Below are positions 52,659-62,842 of a DNA stretch of 64,000 nt, piece after piece. The position numbers were made by a program, and so were the translations under genes. The stretch's first letter is position 1, and every line of letters starts with the position of its first letter. The notes beneath the pieces were generated by a model that was not told the DNA's origin, ran no database searches, and worked only from the letters and a program-made list of their open reading frames with translations. The stretch is from Acidobacteriota bacterium. Lineage in GTDB: Bacteria > Acidobacteriota > Terriglobia > Terriglobales > Acidobacteriaceae. The DNA is taken from contig JAJYBU010000004.1 in the NCBI GenBank assembly GCA_021778845.1, positions 1 to 64,000 of the forward strand, given 5' to 3'.

Positions 52659-53252
52659 ATGGGACTTATACCGATGGTGCTCGAGCAGACGAGCCGGGGC
52701 GAACGCTCCTACGATATTTACAGCCGCCTGCTGCGCGACAACATCATCTTTCTCGGCACGCCGATTGACGACAATGTCGCCAACCTGATCATCGCGCAGA
52801 TGCTGTTTCTCTCCGGCGAAGACCCGGAGAAGGACATCCAGCTGTATATCAACTCTCCGGGCGGATCGATCTCGGCCGGCCTGGCGATCTATGACACGAT
52901 GCAGTACATCAAGAACGATGTGGTGACGTTCTGCATTGGGCAGGCGGCGTCGATGGGCGCGTTCCTGTTGATGGCCGGTAAGAAGGGCAAGCGGTTCACC
53001 CTGCCCAACTCGCGGATTCTGATCCACCAGCCGTCAATGGGCGGACTGGGCGGACAGGCCACCGACATCGACATCCACGCGCGCGAGATTCTGCGCATTC
53101 GCGAGCTTACCAACAAGCTGATGAGCCAGAGCACGGGCCAGCCGCTGGATCGAATCGAGCGCGATGTGGAGCGGGACTTTATCATGACCGCGCCCCAGGC
53201 GAAGGAATACGGGATCATCGACGACATCATCGATCGTCCGCGCACCGCTTAG
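52659..53252 (+). CDS. clpP: ATP-dependent Clp protease proteolytic subunit ClpP
   Basis: This 197-residue serine peptidase forms the double-heptamer chamber. Motifs are GDRIIFLG-like [34 protein letters not shown], catalytic Ser98 in GQAASMGA, His123 in IHQPSMGG and the Asp in IERDVERD. It partners with ClpX (downstream) and ClpC (upstream at 44.5 kb). It starts 67 bases after tig. A perfect terminator hairpin follows, so clpX has its own promoter or depends on readthrough. Confidence 0.97.
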   Translation: MGLIPMVLEQTSRGERSYDIYSRLLRDNIIFLGTPIDDNVANLIIAQMLFLSGEDPEKDIQLYINSPGGSISAGLAIYDTMQYIKNDVVTFCIGQAASMGAFLLMAGKKGKRFTLPNSRILIHQPSMGGLGGQATDIDIHAREILRIRELTNKLMSQSTGQPLDRIERDVERDFIMTAPQAKEYGIIDDIIDRPRTA

Positions 53253-53260
53253 AGCAGACG

Positions 53261-53302
53261 TGCCTCATCCTCTGCAGAAATCTGCAGAGGATGAGGCATT
53301 TT
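53261..53302 (+). terminator. Intrinsic terminator of clpP
   Basis: TGCCTCATCCTCTGCAG - AAAT - CTGCAGAGGATGAGGCA is a perfect 17-bp stem followed by TTTTC. Confidence 0.92.
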
Positions 53303-53475
53303 CTTTCTCACAGCATCCCCCATGCGAATGTCCGCGGACCGAAATGGTTACGGGGAATCGAGTTGCATATCGAATCCTGTTGCCAGACTCGTTGTGGCTA
53401 TGGGTGCAGGTGTAAACTAAACGTTGTTGGTGGCGCTCGCTGAGTTCTGCGAGTGCAAAGGAGTTCACCCTGTCT

Positions 53476-54765
53476 ATGAAGACCTCACGCGGCACGGAAG
53501 AGTCCCTCCGTTGCTCGTTTTGCCATAAATCGCAGGACGCAGTAGCCAAGCTGATCTCCTCACCTTCAGACTATCCTCGCGCGTATATCTGCGACGAATG
53601 CGTTGCGGTGTGCAACTCCATCCTCGAAGACGACAAGGGCGAGACTCAGGCGGGTGCAGCGCCGGCACATCTGCCCAAGCCGGCCGAGGTCAAGGCGTTT
53701 CTGGACGAGTATGTGATCGGCCAGGACATCACCAAGAAGAAGCTTGCGGTCGCAGTGTACAACCACTACAAGCGCATCCAGATGAACAAGGTGCGCGGCA
53801 ACGATGTGGAGATGCAGAAGTCGAATATTCTGCTGGTGGGACCGACGGGCTCGGGCAAGACACTGCTGGCTCAGACGCTGGCGAAGATGCTGGATGTGCC
53901 GTTTGCGATTGTCGATGCAACCACACTGACCGAAGCGGGCTATGTGGGCGAAGACGTCGAGAACATTATTCTGAAGCTGCTGCAGGCCGCCGACGGCGAC
54001 GTTGCGCGTGCGCAGCAGGGCATTATCTACATCGATGAGATTGACAAGATCGGGCGCAAGGACGAGAACCCTTCGATCACACGCGACGTGTCTGGCGAGG
54101 GAGTGCAGCAGGCACTGCTGAAGCTGCTCGAGGGAACCATTGCCAATGTCCCACCGCAGGGTGGACGCAAGCATCCGCACCAGGAGTTCACCATTGTTGA
54201 TACGACGAACATCCTGTTCATCTGCGGCGGAGCGTTTGTGGGGCTCGAGAAGGTCATCGGCCGGCGCGTGGGCAAGAAGGCTCTAGGCTTCAAGGCGATC
54301 AGCGAGGCCATGTCAAAGGAAGGCGACGTCGTTACACCTATTCGCGCACAGCGCGACTCTGAACTGCTGCGCCAGGCTGAGCCGCAAGACCTGCTGAAGT
54401 ATGGTCTGATCCCGGAGTTTGTCGGGCGGCTGCCAGTGCTCGGTATTCTCGATGAGTTGGACGAGGCAGCGCTGATAGACATCCTCACGCGTCCGCGTAA
54501 TGCGATTCTGAAGCAGTATGCGCGTCTGTTCGACTTTGAGGGCGTGAAAGTTACCTGGACCGACGAGGCCGCCAGTGAGATTGCGCGCGAGGCGCTGCAC
54601 CGTAAGGTCGGTGCGCGTGGGTTGCGGATGATTCTCGAAGAGTTGATGCTCGACCTGATGTACCAAGTACCCGGCAACAAGAAGATCAAAGAGTTGGTCA
54701 TTACCGATGAGATGGTTCGCACGCGCGAGATTACGCTTCCAGTGGTACTGGAGAAAGCTGGCTGA
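53476..54765 (+). CDS. clpX: ATP-dependent Clp protease ATP-binding subunit ClpX
   Basis: This AAA+ unfoldase has an N-terminal zinc-binding domain with four Cys (CSFC ... CDECVAVC). Walker A is [10 protein letters not shown], and the GYVGEDVEN loop, Walker [14 protein letters not shown] and a KKALGF loop (equivalent of the IGF loop that docks ClpP) follow. The C-terminal arm ends [20 protein letters not shown]. About 430 residues is the normal length. The 180-base leader before it, after the clpP terminator, should hold its promoter. Confidence 0.97.
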   Translation: MKTSRGTEESLRCSFCHKSQDAVAKLISSPSDYPRAYICDECVAVCNSILEDDKGETQAGAAPAHLPKPAEVKAFLDEYVIGQDITKKKLAVAVYNHYKRIQMNKVRGNDVEMQKSNILLVGPTGSGKTLLAQTLAKMLDVPFAIVDATTLTEAGYVGEDVENIILKLLQAADGDVARAQQGIIYIDEIDKIGRKDENPSITRDVSGEGVQQALLKLLEGTIANVPPQGGRKHPHQEFTIVDTTNILFICGGAFVGLEKVIGRRVGKKALGFKAISEAMSKEGDVVTPIRAQRDSELLRQAEPQDLLKYGLIPEFVGRLPVLGILDELDEAALIDILTRPRNAILKQYARLFDFEGVKVTWTDEAASEIAREALHRKVGARGLRMILEELMLDLMYQVPGNKKIKELVITDEMVRTREITLPVVLEKAG

Positions 54766-54788
54766 TCGGCGACCGGGTTTTCCATAGA

Positions 54789-54817
54789 AAAACGGACAGC
54801 TCGTGGCTGTCCGTTTC
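54789..54817 (+). terminator. Intrinsic terminator of clpX
   Basis: AAACGGACAGC - TCGTG - GCTGTCCGTTT lies 24 bases after the clpX stop. Confidence 0.88.
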
Positions 54818-54944
54818 TAGTTAATGCATCATCTCTTTCAATGGCATCAAAACCGGTATCCTTGGGCACTCAGCGAACGCGTACAATTCCGTTCAAGCAT
54901 GGCGCGCATCGTTCCTGCACAACGCACGTCTAATCGGGAGGCAT

Positions 54945-57371
54945 ATGAAAAACGACGAACGCGACATCCTCAACGGCGCTATGCGCAAACTCCCAATGAT
55001 GCCCATCCGCGAGATGGTGATCTTTCCGCACATGATGACACCGTTCGTGGTGGGACGCGAGTCCAGCGTACGAGCTCTGGAGGAGGCCCTCAATGGAGAT
55101 CGCCGCATCTTTCTGGCGACCCAGCACGACGCCTCGGTCGATGAGCCTACACGCGACGATATTTACGCGGTAGGCGTGATCGGCAACATTGTGCAATCGG
55201 TGCGCATGCCGGACGGCAATATCAAGGTGCTGGTGGAAGGCGTGGAGCGTGCACGGGCCAGCGAGATCAACGATGACGATGGGTTCTTCGTCGCGACGGT
55301 GAAGACGTCGAATGCAGAGTTGCAATCGACTCCTGCGACCGAGCAACTGGTGGCGCGCGTCCACCAGCTTTTTGAGCAGTATGGCAAGCTGCAGCAATCG
55401 CTGAACCAGGAGGCAACGGCTGCACTGCGCATGGATGAGCCGGCGAAGCTCGCGGACGTGATCGCAGCAAACCTGCCGCTGGCGATCGAGGAAAAGCAGC
55501 AACTGCTGGAAGTTTTCGATCCTGAGGTGCGGCTCTCGCGCATTGCGGACACGCTCGACATTGCGATTGAGAAGCTGAACATGGACCGCACGATTCAGTC
55601 GCGCGTGAAGCGGCAGATGGAGCGCGCGCAGAAGGAGTACTACCTCAACGAGAAGATCAAGGCCATTCAGAAGGAACTCGGACGCGGGGAGAAGAGCGAG
55701 TTCGACGAACTGAAGAAGAAGATTGAAGAAGCCGGCATGTCCAAAGAGGTGCAGGAAAAGGCCATGCAGGAGCTGAAAAAGCTGGAGGCCATGCCGCCGA
55801 TGTCAGCAGAATCGACGGTCTCCAGAAATTATCTGGACTGGTTGCTCGCCGTGCCATGGAAGAAGCGCTCGAAGGAAATTCGCTCCATCGAAAGCGCCGA
55901 GACGGTGCTGAATGAGGATCACTACGGGTTGGAGAAGATCAAGGACCGCATCCTGGAGTTCCTCGCGGTGCGGCAGTTGGTGAAGAATCCAAAGGGTTCG
56001 ATTCTCTGCTTTGTAGGGCCTCCGGGCGTGGGCAAAACCTCGCTGGGGATGTCGATTGCGAAGGCCACGGGGCGCAAGTTCGTGCGGATGTCACTGGGCG
56101 GCGTGCGCGATGAAGCCGAGATCCGCGGACATCGCCGGACGTACATCGGTGCATTGCCGGGACAGATTATTCAGTCAATGAAGAAGGCCGGGACCAAGAA
56201 TCCGGTGATCATGCTGGATGAGATCGACAAGATGGCGTCGGACTTCCGCGGCGATCCGGCGTCGGCATTGCTTGAGGTGCTTGATCCGGAGCAGAACCAT
56301 ACGTTCCAGGATCACTATCTCGATGTGGAGTACGACCTGTCGCAGGTATTGTTCGTGGCTACGGCGAATGTGCTGCACACAATTCCCGGGCCGCTGCAGG
56401 ACCGCATGGAGATACTGCGACTGACGGGCTACACCGAACTTGAGAAGCTGGAGATCGCCAAGCAATACCTGTTGAAGAAACAGATCGAGGCGACCGGGCT
56501 GACAGCCGAGCAGATCAGCTTCAGCGACGATGCGCTGCGTGAGATCATTCGTGCGTACACGCGCGAGTCGGGCGTTCGCAACCTGGAACGGGAGATTGGC
56601 AACATCTGCCGCAAGGTCGCACGTAAGGTTGTGGGCAATGACAAGCATGTTGAGACGGTGACAGCGGAGTCGCTCAGCACGCTGCTGGGCGTGGCGAAAT
56701 ACCGCGACTCACAGGTGCAGGAGAAGTCGGAGATTGGCCTGGTCACTGGGCTGGCGTGGACGGAGATGGGCGGGTCGATTCTGCAGACCGAGGTGCAGGT
56801 GCTCGATGGCAAGGGCAAGATGACGGCGACGGGGCAACTCGGCGATGTGATGCAGGAATCCGCGCAGGCCGCCCTCACGTACATCCGCTCGCGCTCGAAT
56901 CAACTGGGTCTGCCGCGGGACTTCTATCGTAATGTGGACATCCATGTGCATGTACCCGAAGGAGCAATTCCGAAGGATGGGCCGTCGGCGGGCATTACGC
57001 TGGCGACCGCGCTGGCCAGTGCGCTGACGAAGATTGAGGTGCGCCGCGACATCGCAATGACGGGCGAGATTACGCTGCGCGGCAAGGTGCTTCCTATCGG
57101 CGGGCTCAAGGAGAAGCTACTTGCCGCCCATCGTGCAGGCATTCGCGAGGCGATTCTTCCGGCGGAGAATATGAGGGATCTCGCCGATCTGCCAGACCTG
57201 ATCAAGAACGAGATGAAGCTGAACTGGGTGGAGCAGATGGACGAAGTGCTGGAGATCGCCCTGGTGAGCAGGCCGCTGAAACTGGTGCCAGAGCCGAATG
57301 AATCGCTGGCGACGGCTGCCCCTCTTCCGATTCCAGCGCAAAAGCCCACAGAGAACATCGCGCATCAATAA
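54945..57371 (+). CDS. lon: ATP-dependent Lon protease (endopeptidase La)
   Basis: The 808-residue protein has the LON N-terminal substrate domain ([20 protein letters not shown]), a coiled-coil linker, the AAA+ domain with [15 protein letters not shown] and [11 protein letters not shown], and the C-terminal serine-lysine protease. The protease has [20 protein letters not shown] (catalytic Ser) and [20 protein letters not shown] (catalytic Lys). GGAGG precedes the ATG at 54945. It degrades misfolded and short-lived regulatory proteins. It is separated from clpX by a terminator, and a second terminator follows it. Confidence 0.97.
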   Translation: MKNDERDILNGAMRKLPMMPIREMVIFPHMMTPFVVGRESSVRALEEALNGDRRIFLATQHDASVDEPTRDDIYAVGVIGNIVQSVRMPDGNIKVLVEGVERARASEINDDDGFFVATVKTSNAELQSTPATEQLVARVHQLFEQYGKLQQSLNQEATAALRMDEPAKLADVIAANLPLAIEEKQQLLEVFDPEVRLSRIADTLDIAIEKLNMDRTIQSRVKRQMERAQKEYYLNEKIKAIQKELGRGEKSEFDELKKKIEEAGMSKEVQEKAMQELKKLEAMPPMSAESTVSRNYLDWLLAVPWKKRSKEIRSIESAETVLNEDHYGLEKIKDRILEFLAVRQLVKNPKGSILCFVGPPGVGKTSLGMSIAKATGRKFVRMSLGGVRDEAEIRGHRRTYIGALPGQIIQSMKKAGTKNPVIMLDEIDKMASDFRGDPASALLEVLDPEQNHTFQDHYLDVEYDLSQVLFVATANVLHTIPGPLQDRMEILRLTGYTELEKLEIAKQYLLKKQIEATGLTAEQISFSDDALREIIRAYTRESGVRNLEREIGNICRKVARKVVGNDKHVETVTAESLSTLLGVAKYRDSQVQEKSEIGLVTGLAWTEMGGSILQTEVQVLDGKGKMTATGQLGDVMQESAQAALTYIRSRSNQLGLPRDFYRNVDIHVHVPEGAIPKDGPSAGITLATALASALTKIEVRRDIAMTGEITLRGKVLPIGGLKEKLLAAHRAGIREAILPAENMRDLADLPDLIKNEMKLNWVEQMDEVLEIALVSRPLKLVPEPNESLATAAPLPIPAQKPTENIAHQ

Positions 57372-57401
57372 GCGAGCGCGACGATCAATCCAAACTACGA
57401 G

Positions 57402-57438
57402 AGACAGAAGCCGAGCCCATTGCGCTCGGCTTCTGTCT
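57402..57438 (+). terminator. Intrinsic terminator of lon
   Basis: AGACAGAAGCCGAGC - CCATTGC - GCTCGGCTTCTGTCT is a perfect 15-bp stem about 30 bases after the stop. Confidence 0.85.
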
Positions 57439-57607
57439 GTGCGCTATCCAAAACGCCAGAGCGCGATCCCAGCCAAGGGGAGATTCGAAGAGCTTGCGGT
57501 GCTTGGTCGGATATGTTTCTGATTGTGCCGCAGCCGAATATTCGTGCTTCACTGTCGGCGAGAACTTCGTTAGGATGAAAGGCGCGTCTTGGTGGCGCTC
57601 CTTTCCC

Positions 57608-58816
57608 ATGCCTGCTATTCCGTCTACATCCGCACCAATCAGCAATCTGTATCTCAGCGAACTGGCGCCGAATTTTATTCAGTCCGAGATACGAGCGATG
57701 ACCGTCGCATGCTCGGACCTCGGCGGCATCAACCTGGCGCAGGGAGTCTGCGATACCGATCCTCCACATCCGGTGGTCGAAGCAGCCATCGAGGCAATCC
57801 GGTCCGGCCAGAATATTTATACGCGGCTCGACGGCATCGCTCCGCTTCGCGAGGCGATTGCACAGAAGCTCGAAGAATTTAATAGGCTCACAGTCGATCC
57901 GCAAACGCAGTTGCTCGTAACCAGCGGAGCGACGGGTGCAATGCATGCTACGCTGCTGGCGCTGTTGAATGCGGGCGACGAGTGCGTTGTGCTGGAGCCG
58001 TTCTATGGCTATCACGTGAGTTCGCTGCAGGCGATGCGGGCAGTGCCGGTGGTGGTGCCGCTGGCGGCGGGAGAGTTCGCGCTGGACACCGACCGGCTGC
58101 GTGCTGCGGTCACGCCACGCACCCGCGCGATCATTCTCAATAGCCCGTCGAATCCTTCAGGGAAGGTGTTTTCGCGAAGTGAACTGGAGGCGCTGGCTGA
58201 GATTGCAATCGAGCATGATCTATTTGTGTTCACCGATGAGATGTACGAGTACTTCATCTATGATGGCGCCGAGCACATCAGCCTCGCGACGATTCCCGGA
58301 ATGGCCGAGCGGACGATTGCGATCTCTGGATTCTCGAAGACGTTTTCGGTGACGGGATGGCGACTAGGTTATCTGGCTGCGAGCGCGCGCTGGCTGCCGG
58401 CGATCGGATACTTCCACGATCTGATCTACGTATGTGCGCCGTCGCCGCTGCAGCATGGTGCAGCCGCTGGTATGCTGCAACTGCCACAGAGCTTCTACAC
58501 AGAGTTGGCGGAGGAGTACCAGGACAAGCGGGATCATCTGTGCGCGTCACTCGCACGCGCAGGGCTGACAACGTCGATTCCAACCGGTGCCTACTACGTG
58601 CTTGCCAACTCGTCAGCTATTCCGGGGGGAGACGCGAAGCAGAAGGCGCGTCGACTGCTCTCCGATACCGGGATTGCTGCTGTCGCGGGTTCCGCATTCT
58701 TTGCACGCGATGCTGCAGGTGTGAATCGCGGTGAGAACCTGCTGCGATTCTGCTTTGCGAAAAAGCACGATGAACTGGCAGAGGCGTGCCGCAGACTCGA
58801 CGCGTATCACGTATAG
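57608..58816 (+). CDS. PLP-dependent aminotransferase, class I/II
   Basis: ATG 57608 (MPAIPSTSAPISNLYLSELA) fits family length (402 residues). ATG 57575 is an alternative, and neither has an ideal ribosome binding site. Motifs are GGINLAQGVCDTDPP, IYTRLDGIAPLREAIAQKL, VTSGATGAMHATLLALL, ILNSPSNPSGKVF, DEMYEYFIYDG and the PLP lysine in SGFSKTFSVTGWRLGYL. The subgroup resembles kynurenine/methionine/aspartate-type aminotransferases. The donor and acceptor cannot be fixed from sequence. It converges on the sulfur-carrier gene. Confidence 0.9.
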   Translation: MPAIPSTSAPISNLYLSELAPNFIQSEIRAMTVACSDLGGINLAQGVCDTDPPHPVVEAAIEAIRSGQNIYTRLDGIAPLREAIAQKLEEFNRLTVDPQTQLLVTSGATGAMHATLLALLNAGDECVVLEPFYGYHVSSLQAMRAVPVVVPLAAGEFALDTDRLRAAVTPRTRAIILNSPSNPSGKVFSRSELEALAEIAIEHDLFVFTDEMYEYFIYDGAEHISLATIPGMAERTIAISGFSKTFSVTGWRLGYLAASARWLPAIGYFHDLIYVCAPSPLQHGAAAGMLQLPQSFYTELAEEYQDKRDHLCASLARAGLTTSIPTGAYYVLANSSAIPGGDAKQKARRLLSDTGIAAVAGSAFFARDAAGVNRGENLLRFCFAKKHDELAEACRRLDAYHV

Positions 58817-58830
58817 CGGAGTAGAAGAGC

Positions 58831-58860
58831 GCACCATATCCGGGAAACCGGACATGGTGC
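58831..58860. terminator. Bidirectional hairpin between convergent genes
   Basis: GCACCATATCCGG - GAAA - CCGGACATGGTGC, with one mismatch, lies between the aminotransferase and the sulfur-carrier gene. T-runs are weak on both sides. Confidence 0.6.
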
Positions 58861-58889
58861 ACTCAGTGTCGTGATGAGGGCGCGGAGCG

Positions 58890-59183
58890 TTAATCGCCGT
58901 GCGCGCAGCACCCGCCGGCGATGGAGGGGATGAGCATGATCTCATCGCCATCTTCGAACTGGTGTGCGTCGCCGCCGAGAAAGCGAATATCTTCGTCGTT
59001 GACATAGACGTTGACGAAGCGGCGCAGCTTGCCGTTTTCATCCTTCACGTTTTTGGCAAGCGCGGGAAACTTCGCGTCGAACTCGGCAAGCAGGCCGGGA
59101 AGATCTTCGGCCTGGGAATCGAAGGACTTCTGGCCATCGGTGTGGCGGGCCAGGGCAGTGGGGAGAACGACCTTCACGCTCAA
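58890..59183 (-). CDS. ThiS/MoaD-like sulfur-carrier protein with C-terminal tail
   Basis: The TTG at 59183 overlaps the TGA of the threonine synthase gene (TTGA), so translation is coupled. A GTG six bases in is also possible. The 97-residue beta-grasp protein has VNVYVNDEDIRFLGGDAHQF and EDGDEIMLIPSIAGG, the hallmark of ubiquitin-like sulfur carriers. However, the Gly-Gly is followed by CCAHGD instead of ending the chain. Carriers need a free C-terminal Gly-Gly for adenylation and thiocarboxylation, so a protease would have to remove the tail. It is probably the CysO/HcyS-type carrier for cysteine or homocysteine synthesis (inference). Confidence 0.85.
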   Translation of the reverse strand: MSVKVVLPTALARHTDGQKSFDSQAEDLPGLLAEFDAKFPALAKNVKDENGKLRRFVNVYVNDEDIRFLGGDAHQFEDGDEIMLIPSIAGGCCAHGD

Positions 59184-60472
59184 CGTGCACCTCCTGCCAG
59201 CACAGGCTCTACGTCAGCCCCGATGAGTTGGCCGTCGACGGCGCGGATGTACTCGTCGAACGCCGCAAGCTTGGGCTTGACGGAGCGCTCCGCAGCGAAG
59301 CAGTCTTCGAGTGCGTCGGTCGTCTTGAGGCCGTTGCCGGTGATGCAGACGACGGTCAGATCGTCGCGCCCGATGCGGCCCTGCGAGTAGAGCCGCGCGG
59401 CTACGGCGGTAGTGACGCCGCCAGCAGTCTCGGTGAAGATGCCCTCATCCTCGGCGAGTTCCTGGATGCCGGAGACAAGCTCCACGTCGGAGACGTCCTC
59501 AGCCCAGCCGCCAGTCTCCTGAATCATCTTCGCGGCAGCAGGACCGTCGGCGGGGTTGCCGATGGCGAGCGAGCGAGCGATGGTGTTTGGGCGCTGCGGC
59601 TCGATATAGTCCCAGCCGTTCTTGACGGCGTGGGCAATCGGAGAACATCCTGTGGCCTGCGCGCCGAAGAAGCGAACCTCCTTGGGCTCGACCAGGCCGA
59701 GCGCGATGAGTTCCTTGAATGCCTTGCGGATCTTGCGGATGAGCGAGCCACCGGCCATGGGGCAGACGATGTTGTCGGGCAGCCGCCAGCCGAGTTGCTC
59801 GGCAATCTCGTAGCCGACGGTCTTCGATCCCTCGGCGTAGTACGGGCGGAGGTTCACGTTGACGAAGCCCCAGTTGTACTCGTCTGCAATCAGTGTGCAG
59901 AGGCGGTTGACATGATCGTAGTTGCCATCGATGCGCACCAGCCGCGCACCGTAGACCTGGGTGTTGAGAATCTTCGCCGCCTCGAGATCGGCGGGCACAA
60001 GAATGCAGGCTTTGAGGCCGAGACGAGCGGCTTGTGCAGCCGTAGAATTTGCAAGATTGCCGGTAGAAGAGCAGCCGACCGTCGTAAAGCCAAAAGCCTG
60101 TGCGTTGGCCAGCGCGACAGAGACGACGCGGTCCTTGAAGCTGAGCGTCGGGAAGCAGACAGCATCATTCTTCACGTAGAGGTTGTCCGCGCCAATGCGC
60201 TTGCCGAGGTTTTTCGCGCGGACCAGCGGCGTGAAGCCGACGGGAAGGTCCGGCTGGAAGCCCTCAGGAATGGGCAGCAGTTCTTTATAGCGCCAGATGT
60301 TGGCCGGCCCGGCGGCGATGGATTCGCGCGTGAAGCGCCCGCGAACGGACTCCAGATCGTACTGGACTTCGAGCGGCGCAAGGCAGTCCGGGCAGGCCGA
60401 GAGGGGCCGGTTACCGTAGCTCTTGCCGCACTCATTGCAGCGTAGCTCGTATTTCGTACAGGAAGACGCCAT
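59180..60472 (-). CDS. thrC: Threonine synthase
   Basis: ATG 60472 (MASSCTKYELRCNECGKSY) with CGGAG seven bases upstream; the frame to 60595 is only upstream extension. An N-terminal zinc-ribbon-like Cys set (CNECG ... CPDC) precedes the PLP domain. PLP motifs are FPTLSFKDRVVSVALANAQA with the PLP lysine, CSSTGNLANSTAAQAARLG, VCPMAGGSLIRKIRKAF and TETAGGVTTAVAARLY. It converts O-phosphohomoserine to threonine. The zinc-ribbon plus fold-type II pattern is also seen in some O-phospho-type cysteine synthases. Coupling to a sulfur carrier therefore leaves a sulfur-transfer role possible. Confidence 0.88.
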   Translation of the reverse strand: MASSCTKYELRCNECGKSYGNRPLSACPDCLAPLEVQYDLESVRGRFTRESIAAGPANIWRYKELLPIPEGFQPDLPVGFTPLVRAKNLGKRIGADNLYVKNDAVCFPTLSFKDRVVSVALANAQAFGFTTVGCSSTGNLANSTAAQAARLGLKACILVPADLEAAKILNTQVYGARLVRIDGNYDHVNRLCTLIADEYNWGFVNVNLRPYYAEGSKTVGYEIAEQLGWRLPDNIVCPMAGGSLIRKIRKAFKELIALGLVEPKEVRFFGAQATGCSPIAHAVKNGWDYIEPQRPNTIARSLAIGNPADGPAAAKMIQETGGWAEDVSDVELVSGIQELAEDEGIFTETAGGVTTAVAARLYSQGRIGRDDLTVVCITGNGLKTTDALEDCFAAERSVKPKLAAFDEYIRAVDGQLIGADVEPVLAGGAR

Positions 60473-60853
60473 CAATCGACTCCGGTGGTCGGAAGGGTTC
60501 TGGTCCTGAGAGCCGCTCTCTGTTTGTCTGGATAAGGCTAGGGAGAGTAAGTGAAATACAGCCACGGATACGGGTCTGCTTCCACCGAATCTCATGTGCC
60601 CTGTGGCTTGCGCCTATCCAGGAGAGAGTTGACACCGGTACTGTGTTTTGTCCGGTTGTCGTGGCGTCACAGGGCTCGTCCCTCAACCACTCTTCATGAA
60701 ATTCGACCCGCCGTAGCGAGAGGAATATTTAAGGTGTATCACCGAACGCCGGAGTTTGCAACCTTCTTTCTCCGGAATGTACACAGTGGTTTGGATGAAG
60801 AGACGCGCATCACAGGCGGCTGCGAGCCGGGGTTCTATACTCTCAGAAAGGCT
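60473..60853. other. Divergent intergenic region between thrC and ccmA
   Basis: These 381 bases must contain the promoters of thrC (minus) and the ccm operon (plus). The in-frame extension of ccmA back to 60551 has no ribosome binding site or conserved content. No riboswitch or T-box structure was recognised. Confidence 0.45.
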
Positions 60854-61585
60854 ATGCCGACAAAAAACGATCTCCAGACCCAGGCTACTGCGACAACCAT
60901 TGACCTTACGGCGCCAGCGGTCGAACTGAACCGCGTATCGCGGCTGTACGGCAGCTTCGTTGCGTTGCGCGAGATCACGGTGATGCTGGCTGCGGGATCG
61001 AGCGTGGTGATGCTGGGCGAAAATGGCGCGGGCAAATCAACCCTGCTGAAGGTGATCGCAGGGCTGGCCTCGCCAAGTTACGGCACCGTCTCCGTGTTTG
61101 GCGAGGACACCAGGGACCAGCGCGGACGCGTTGCCTATATGAGCCACTCGACGATGCTCTATGACGAACTGACGGGGCTGGAGAACCTGACCTACTTTGG
61201 CAGCCTGCACAGCGATGGCGCCAGCCGCCGCGGGCTTCAGCAACGGGCGGCCGAAGCACTGATTGAGGTGGGGCTTGAGCCCTCCAACACACGGCGGGTA
61301 GGCGAATATTCGCAGGGCATGCGGCAGCGCGCGTCGCTGGCTCGCGTGCTGCTATCGGAGCCGGATCTGCTGCTACTCGATGAACCGTTCTCGAACCTCG
61401 ATGTTGGTTCGGCACAGAGCATGATTGCGCGGCTGCTGGATTATGTGGCGCAGCCCTCAAGCAGTGGCCTGGCACGCACGCTGCTGCTGACCACGCACCA
61501 GGCTGAACTGGCGCGGCCACTCGCGCAAAGCACACTGACACTGAGCGGAGGCCGCCTCGTGTCGCTGATTGAGACGGCTGCGTAA
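60854..61585 (+). CDS. ccmA: Heme exporter ATP-binding protein CcmA
   Basis: ATG 60854 (MPTKNDLQTQATATT) follows AGAAAGG. This ABC ATPase of 243 residues has Walker A GENGAGKSTLLKVIAGL, VAYMSHSTMLYDELTGLENL, the degenerate signature YSQGMRQRASLARVL and Walker B LLLLDEPFSNLD. With CcmB and CcmC it forms the CcmABCD complex that releases heme-loaded CcmE for c-type cytochrome assembly. It overlaps ybaK by one base (TAATG), and ccmB follows after ybaK, so the three are one operon. Confidence 0.88.
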   Translation: MPTKNDLQTQATATTIDLTAPAVELNRVSRLYGSFVALREITVMLAAGSSVVMLGENGAGKSTLLKVIAGLASPSYGTVSVFGEDTRDQRGRVAYMSHSTMLYDELTGLENLTYFGSLHSDGASRRGLQQRAAEALIEVGLEPSNTRRVGEYSQGMRQRASLARVLLSEPDLLLLDEPFSNLDVGSAQSMIARLLDYVAQPSSSGLARTLLLTTHQAELARPLAQSTLTLSGGRLVSLIETAA

Positions 61586-62118
61586 TGAGCCCTGCAGGCA
61601 AGTCGAATCATCCAGCAAAGACGAACGCCGCGCGGCAACTTGACGCGCTTGGAATTGCGTACGAACTGCGATCGTACGAGGTCGATCCGGAGGATCTCAC
61701 TGCGATCTCGGTCGCGCGCAAGATTGGTCTGCCCGCGGAGCAGGTCTTCAAGACGCTCATTACACGCACCCACGAAGGCGAGCATGTATTTGCGGTGGTG
61801 CCCGGAGATGTCGAACTCGATCTGAAGAAGCTGGCCGCGGTTGCGGGCACGCGCAAGGTCGAACTGACAGCGTTGAAGGACGTCGAACCGCTCACGGGCT
61901 ACGTGCGCGGCGGCGTCACCGTACTTGCAGCGAAGAAGCTCTTCCCTGCCTTCGCCGACGAGACGATCGAGCTGTTTGATGTTGTCTCAGTCTCGGCCGG
62001 GCAGCGCGGACTGCAGATTGTGCTTGCGCCGGCAGATTATCTGCGCGCGACGAACGCCACGCTGGCGGACCTGACCAAATCTCCCGCAACTGCCCCCACA
62101 CACGGAGGACATGCATGA
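61585..62118 (+). CDS. ybaK: Cys-tRNA(Pro) deacylase, YbaK/EbsC family
   Basis: The start ATG overlaps the ccmA stop, and its own stop overlaps the ccmB start (ATGA). The 177-residue protein carries the YbaK pattern NAARQLDALGIAYELRSYEV, VFKTLITRTHEGEHVFAVVP, and GYVRGGVTVLAAKKLFPAF (the conserved GGxxP-type loop here reads GGVTV). The family hydrolyses Cys-tRNA(Pro) made in error by prolyl-tRNA synthetase. Its place between ccmA and ccmB is unexpected. Confidence 0.88.
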   Translation: MSPAGKSNHPAKTNAARQLDALGIAYELRSYEVDPEDLTAISVARKIGLPAEQVFKTLITRTHEGEHVFAVVPGDVELDLKKLAAVAGTRKVELTALKDVEPLTGYVRGGVTVLAAKKLFPAFADETIELFDVVSVSAGQRGLQIVLAPADYLRATNATLADLTKSPATAPTHGGHA

Positions 62119-62795
62119 ACTACGCGCAACAAGTCCTCACCCACCTGCGCAAGGATCTGCGCCTGGAGTGGCGAACTAAAGACTCAATCAACGGAATGCT
62201 GTTCTTCGCGCTGCTGGTGGTTGTTGTACTGGCCATGGCCTTCGATCCCGCATCGTACCCAACGATGACGCGGCAGATCAGCGGCGGCCTGCTATGGGTA
62301 GCGCTGCTCTTCGCTGCGATGACAGCGCTCAATCAGTCATGGGCGCGAGAGACCAACAATAATGTGCTCGACGCGCACAGGCTCTCCGCCGCGCCGGCGT
62401 CTGCATTGTTTGTCGGCAAAGCACTGGCGAACTTTCTTTTTGTGATGGCGGTCGAGGTAGTGCTCGCTCCCATCTTTACTGTCTTCTACAACCTGCAACC
62501 GCTGGGCGAGACCTGGAAGCTGCTCATCATTCTACCTTTGGGTACATGGGCTTTAGTGGTAAACGGAACGTTCTTCGCTGCGCTGAGCCTGCGCTCACGC
62601 AACCGCGAGACGCTGCTGCCGCTGGTACTGCTGCCCATCTCGATGCCGGCGCTGCTGGCCATGATCCAGGCCACAACAGCCATACTGACAGGCGAGTTTG
62701 AGCCAACATTATGGATCAAAGTATTGGTCGCCTATGTGATTGTCTTCACAACGGCATGCGTCCTGTTGTTCCAGACTATTCTTAGTGCAGATTAG
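62115..62795 (+). CDS. ccmB: Heme exporter membrane subunit CcmB
   Basis: This 226-residue protein has six predicted membrane segments, including MLFFALLVVVVLAMAF, GGLLWVALLFAAMTALNQSW, and LLPLVLLPISMPALLAMIQA. The family-typical LRLEWRTKDSINGMLFF and NQSWARE stretches are present. It pairs with CcmA and CcmC in the inner membrane for holo-CcmE release. The start overlaps the ybaK stop. Confidence 0.92.
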   Translation: MNYAQQVLTHLRKDLRLEWRTKDSINGMLFFALLVVVVLAMAFDPASYPTMTRQISGGLLWVALLFAAMTALNQSWARETNNNVLDAHRLSAAPASALFVGKALANFLFVMAVEVVLAPIFTVFYNLQPLGETWKLLIILPLGTWALVVNGTFFAALSLRSRNRETLLPLVLLPISMPALLAMIQATTAILTGEFEPTLWIKVLVAYVIVFTTACVLLFQTILSAD

Positions 62796-62842
62796 TGAAG
62801 CCGTGACGTTTCGCGCAATCCAACGAAGAGCTAAAATCATCG

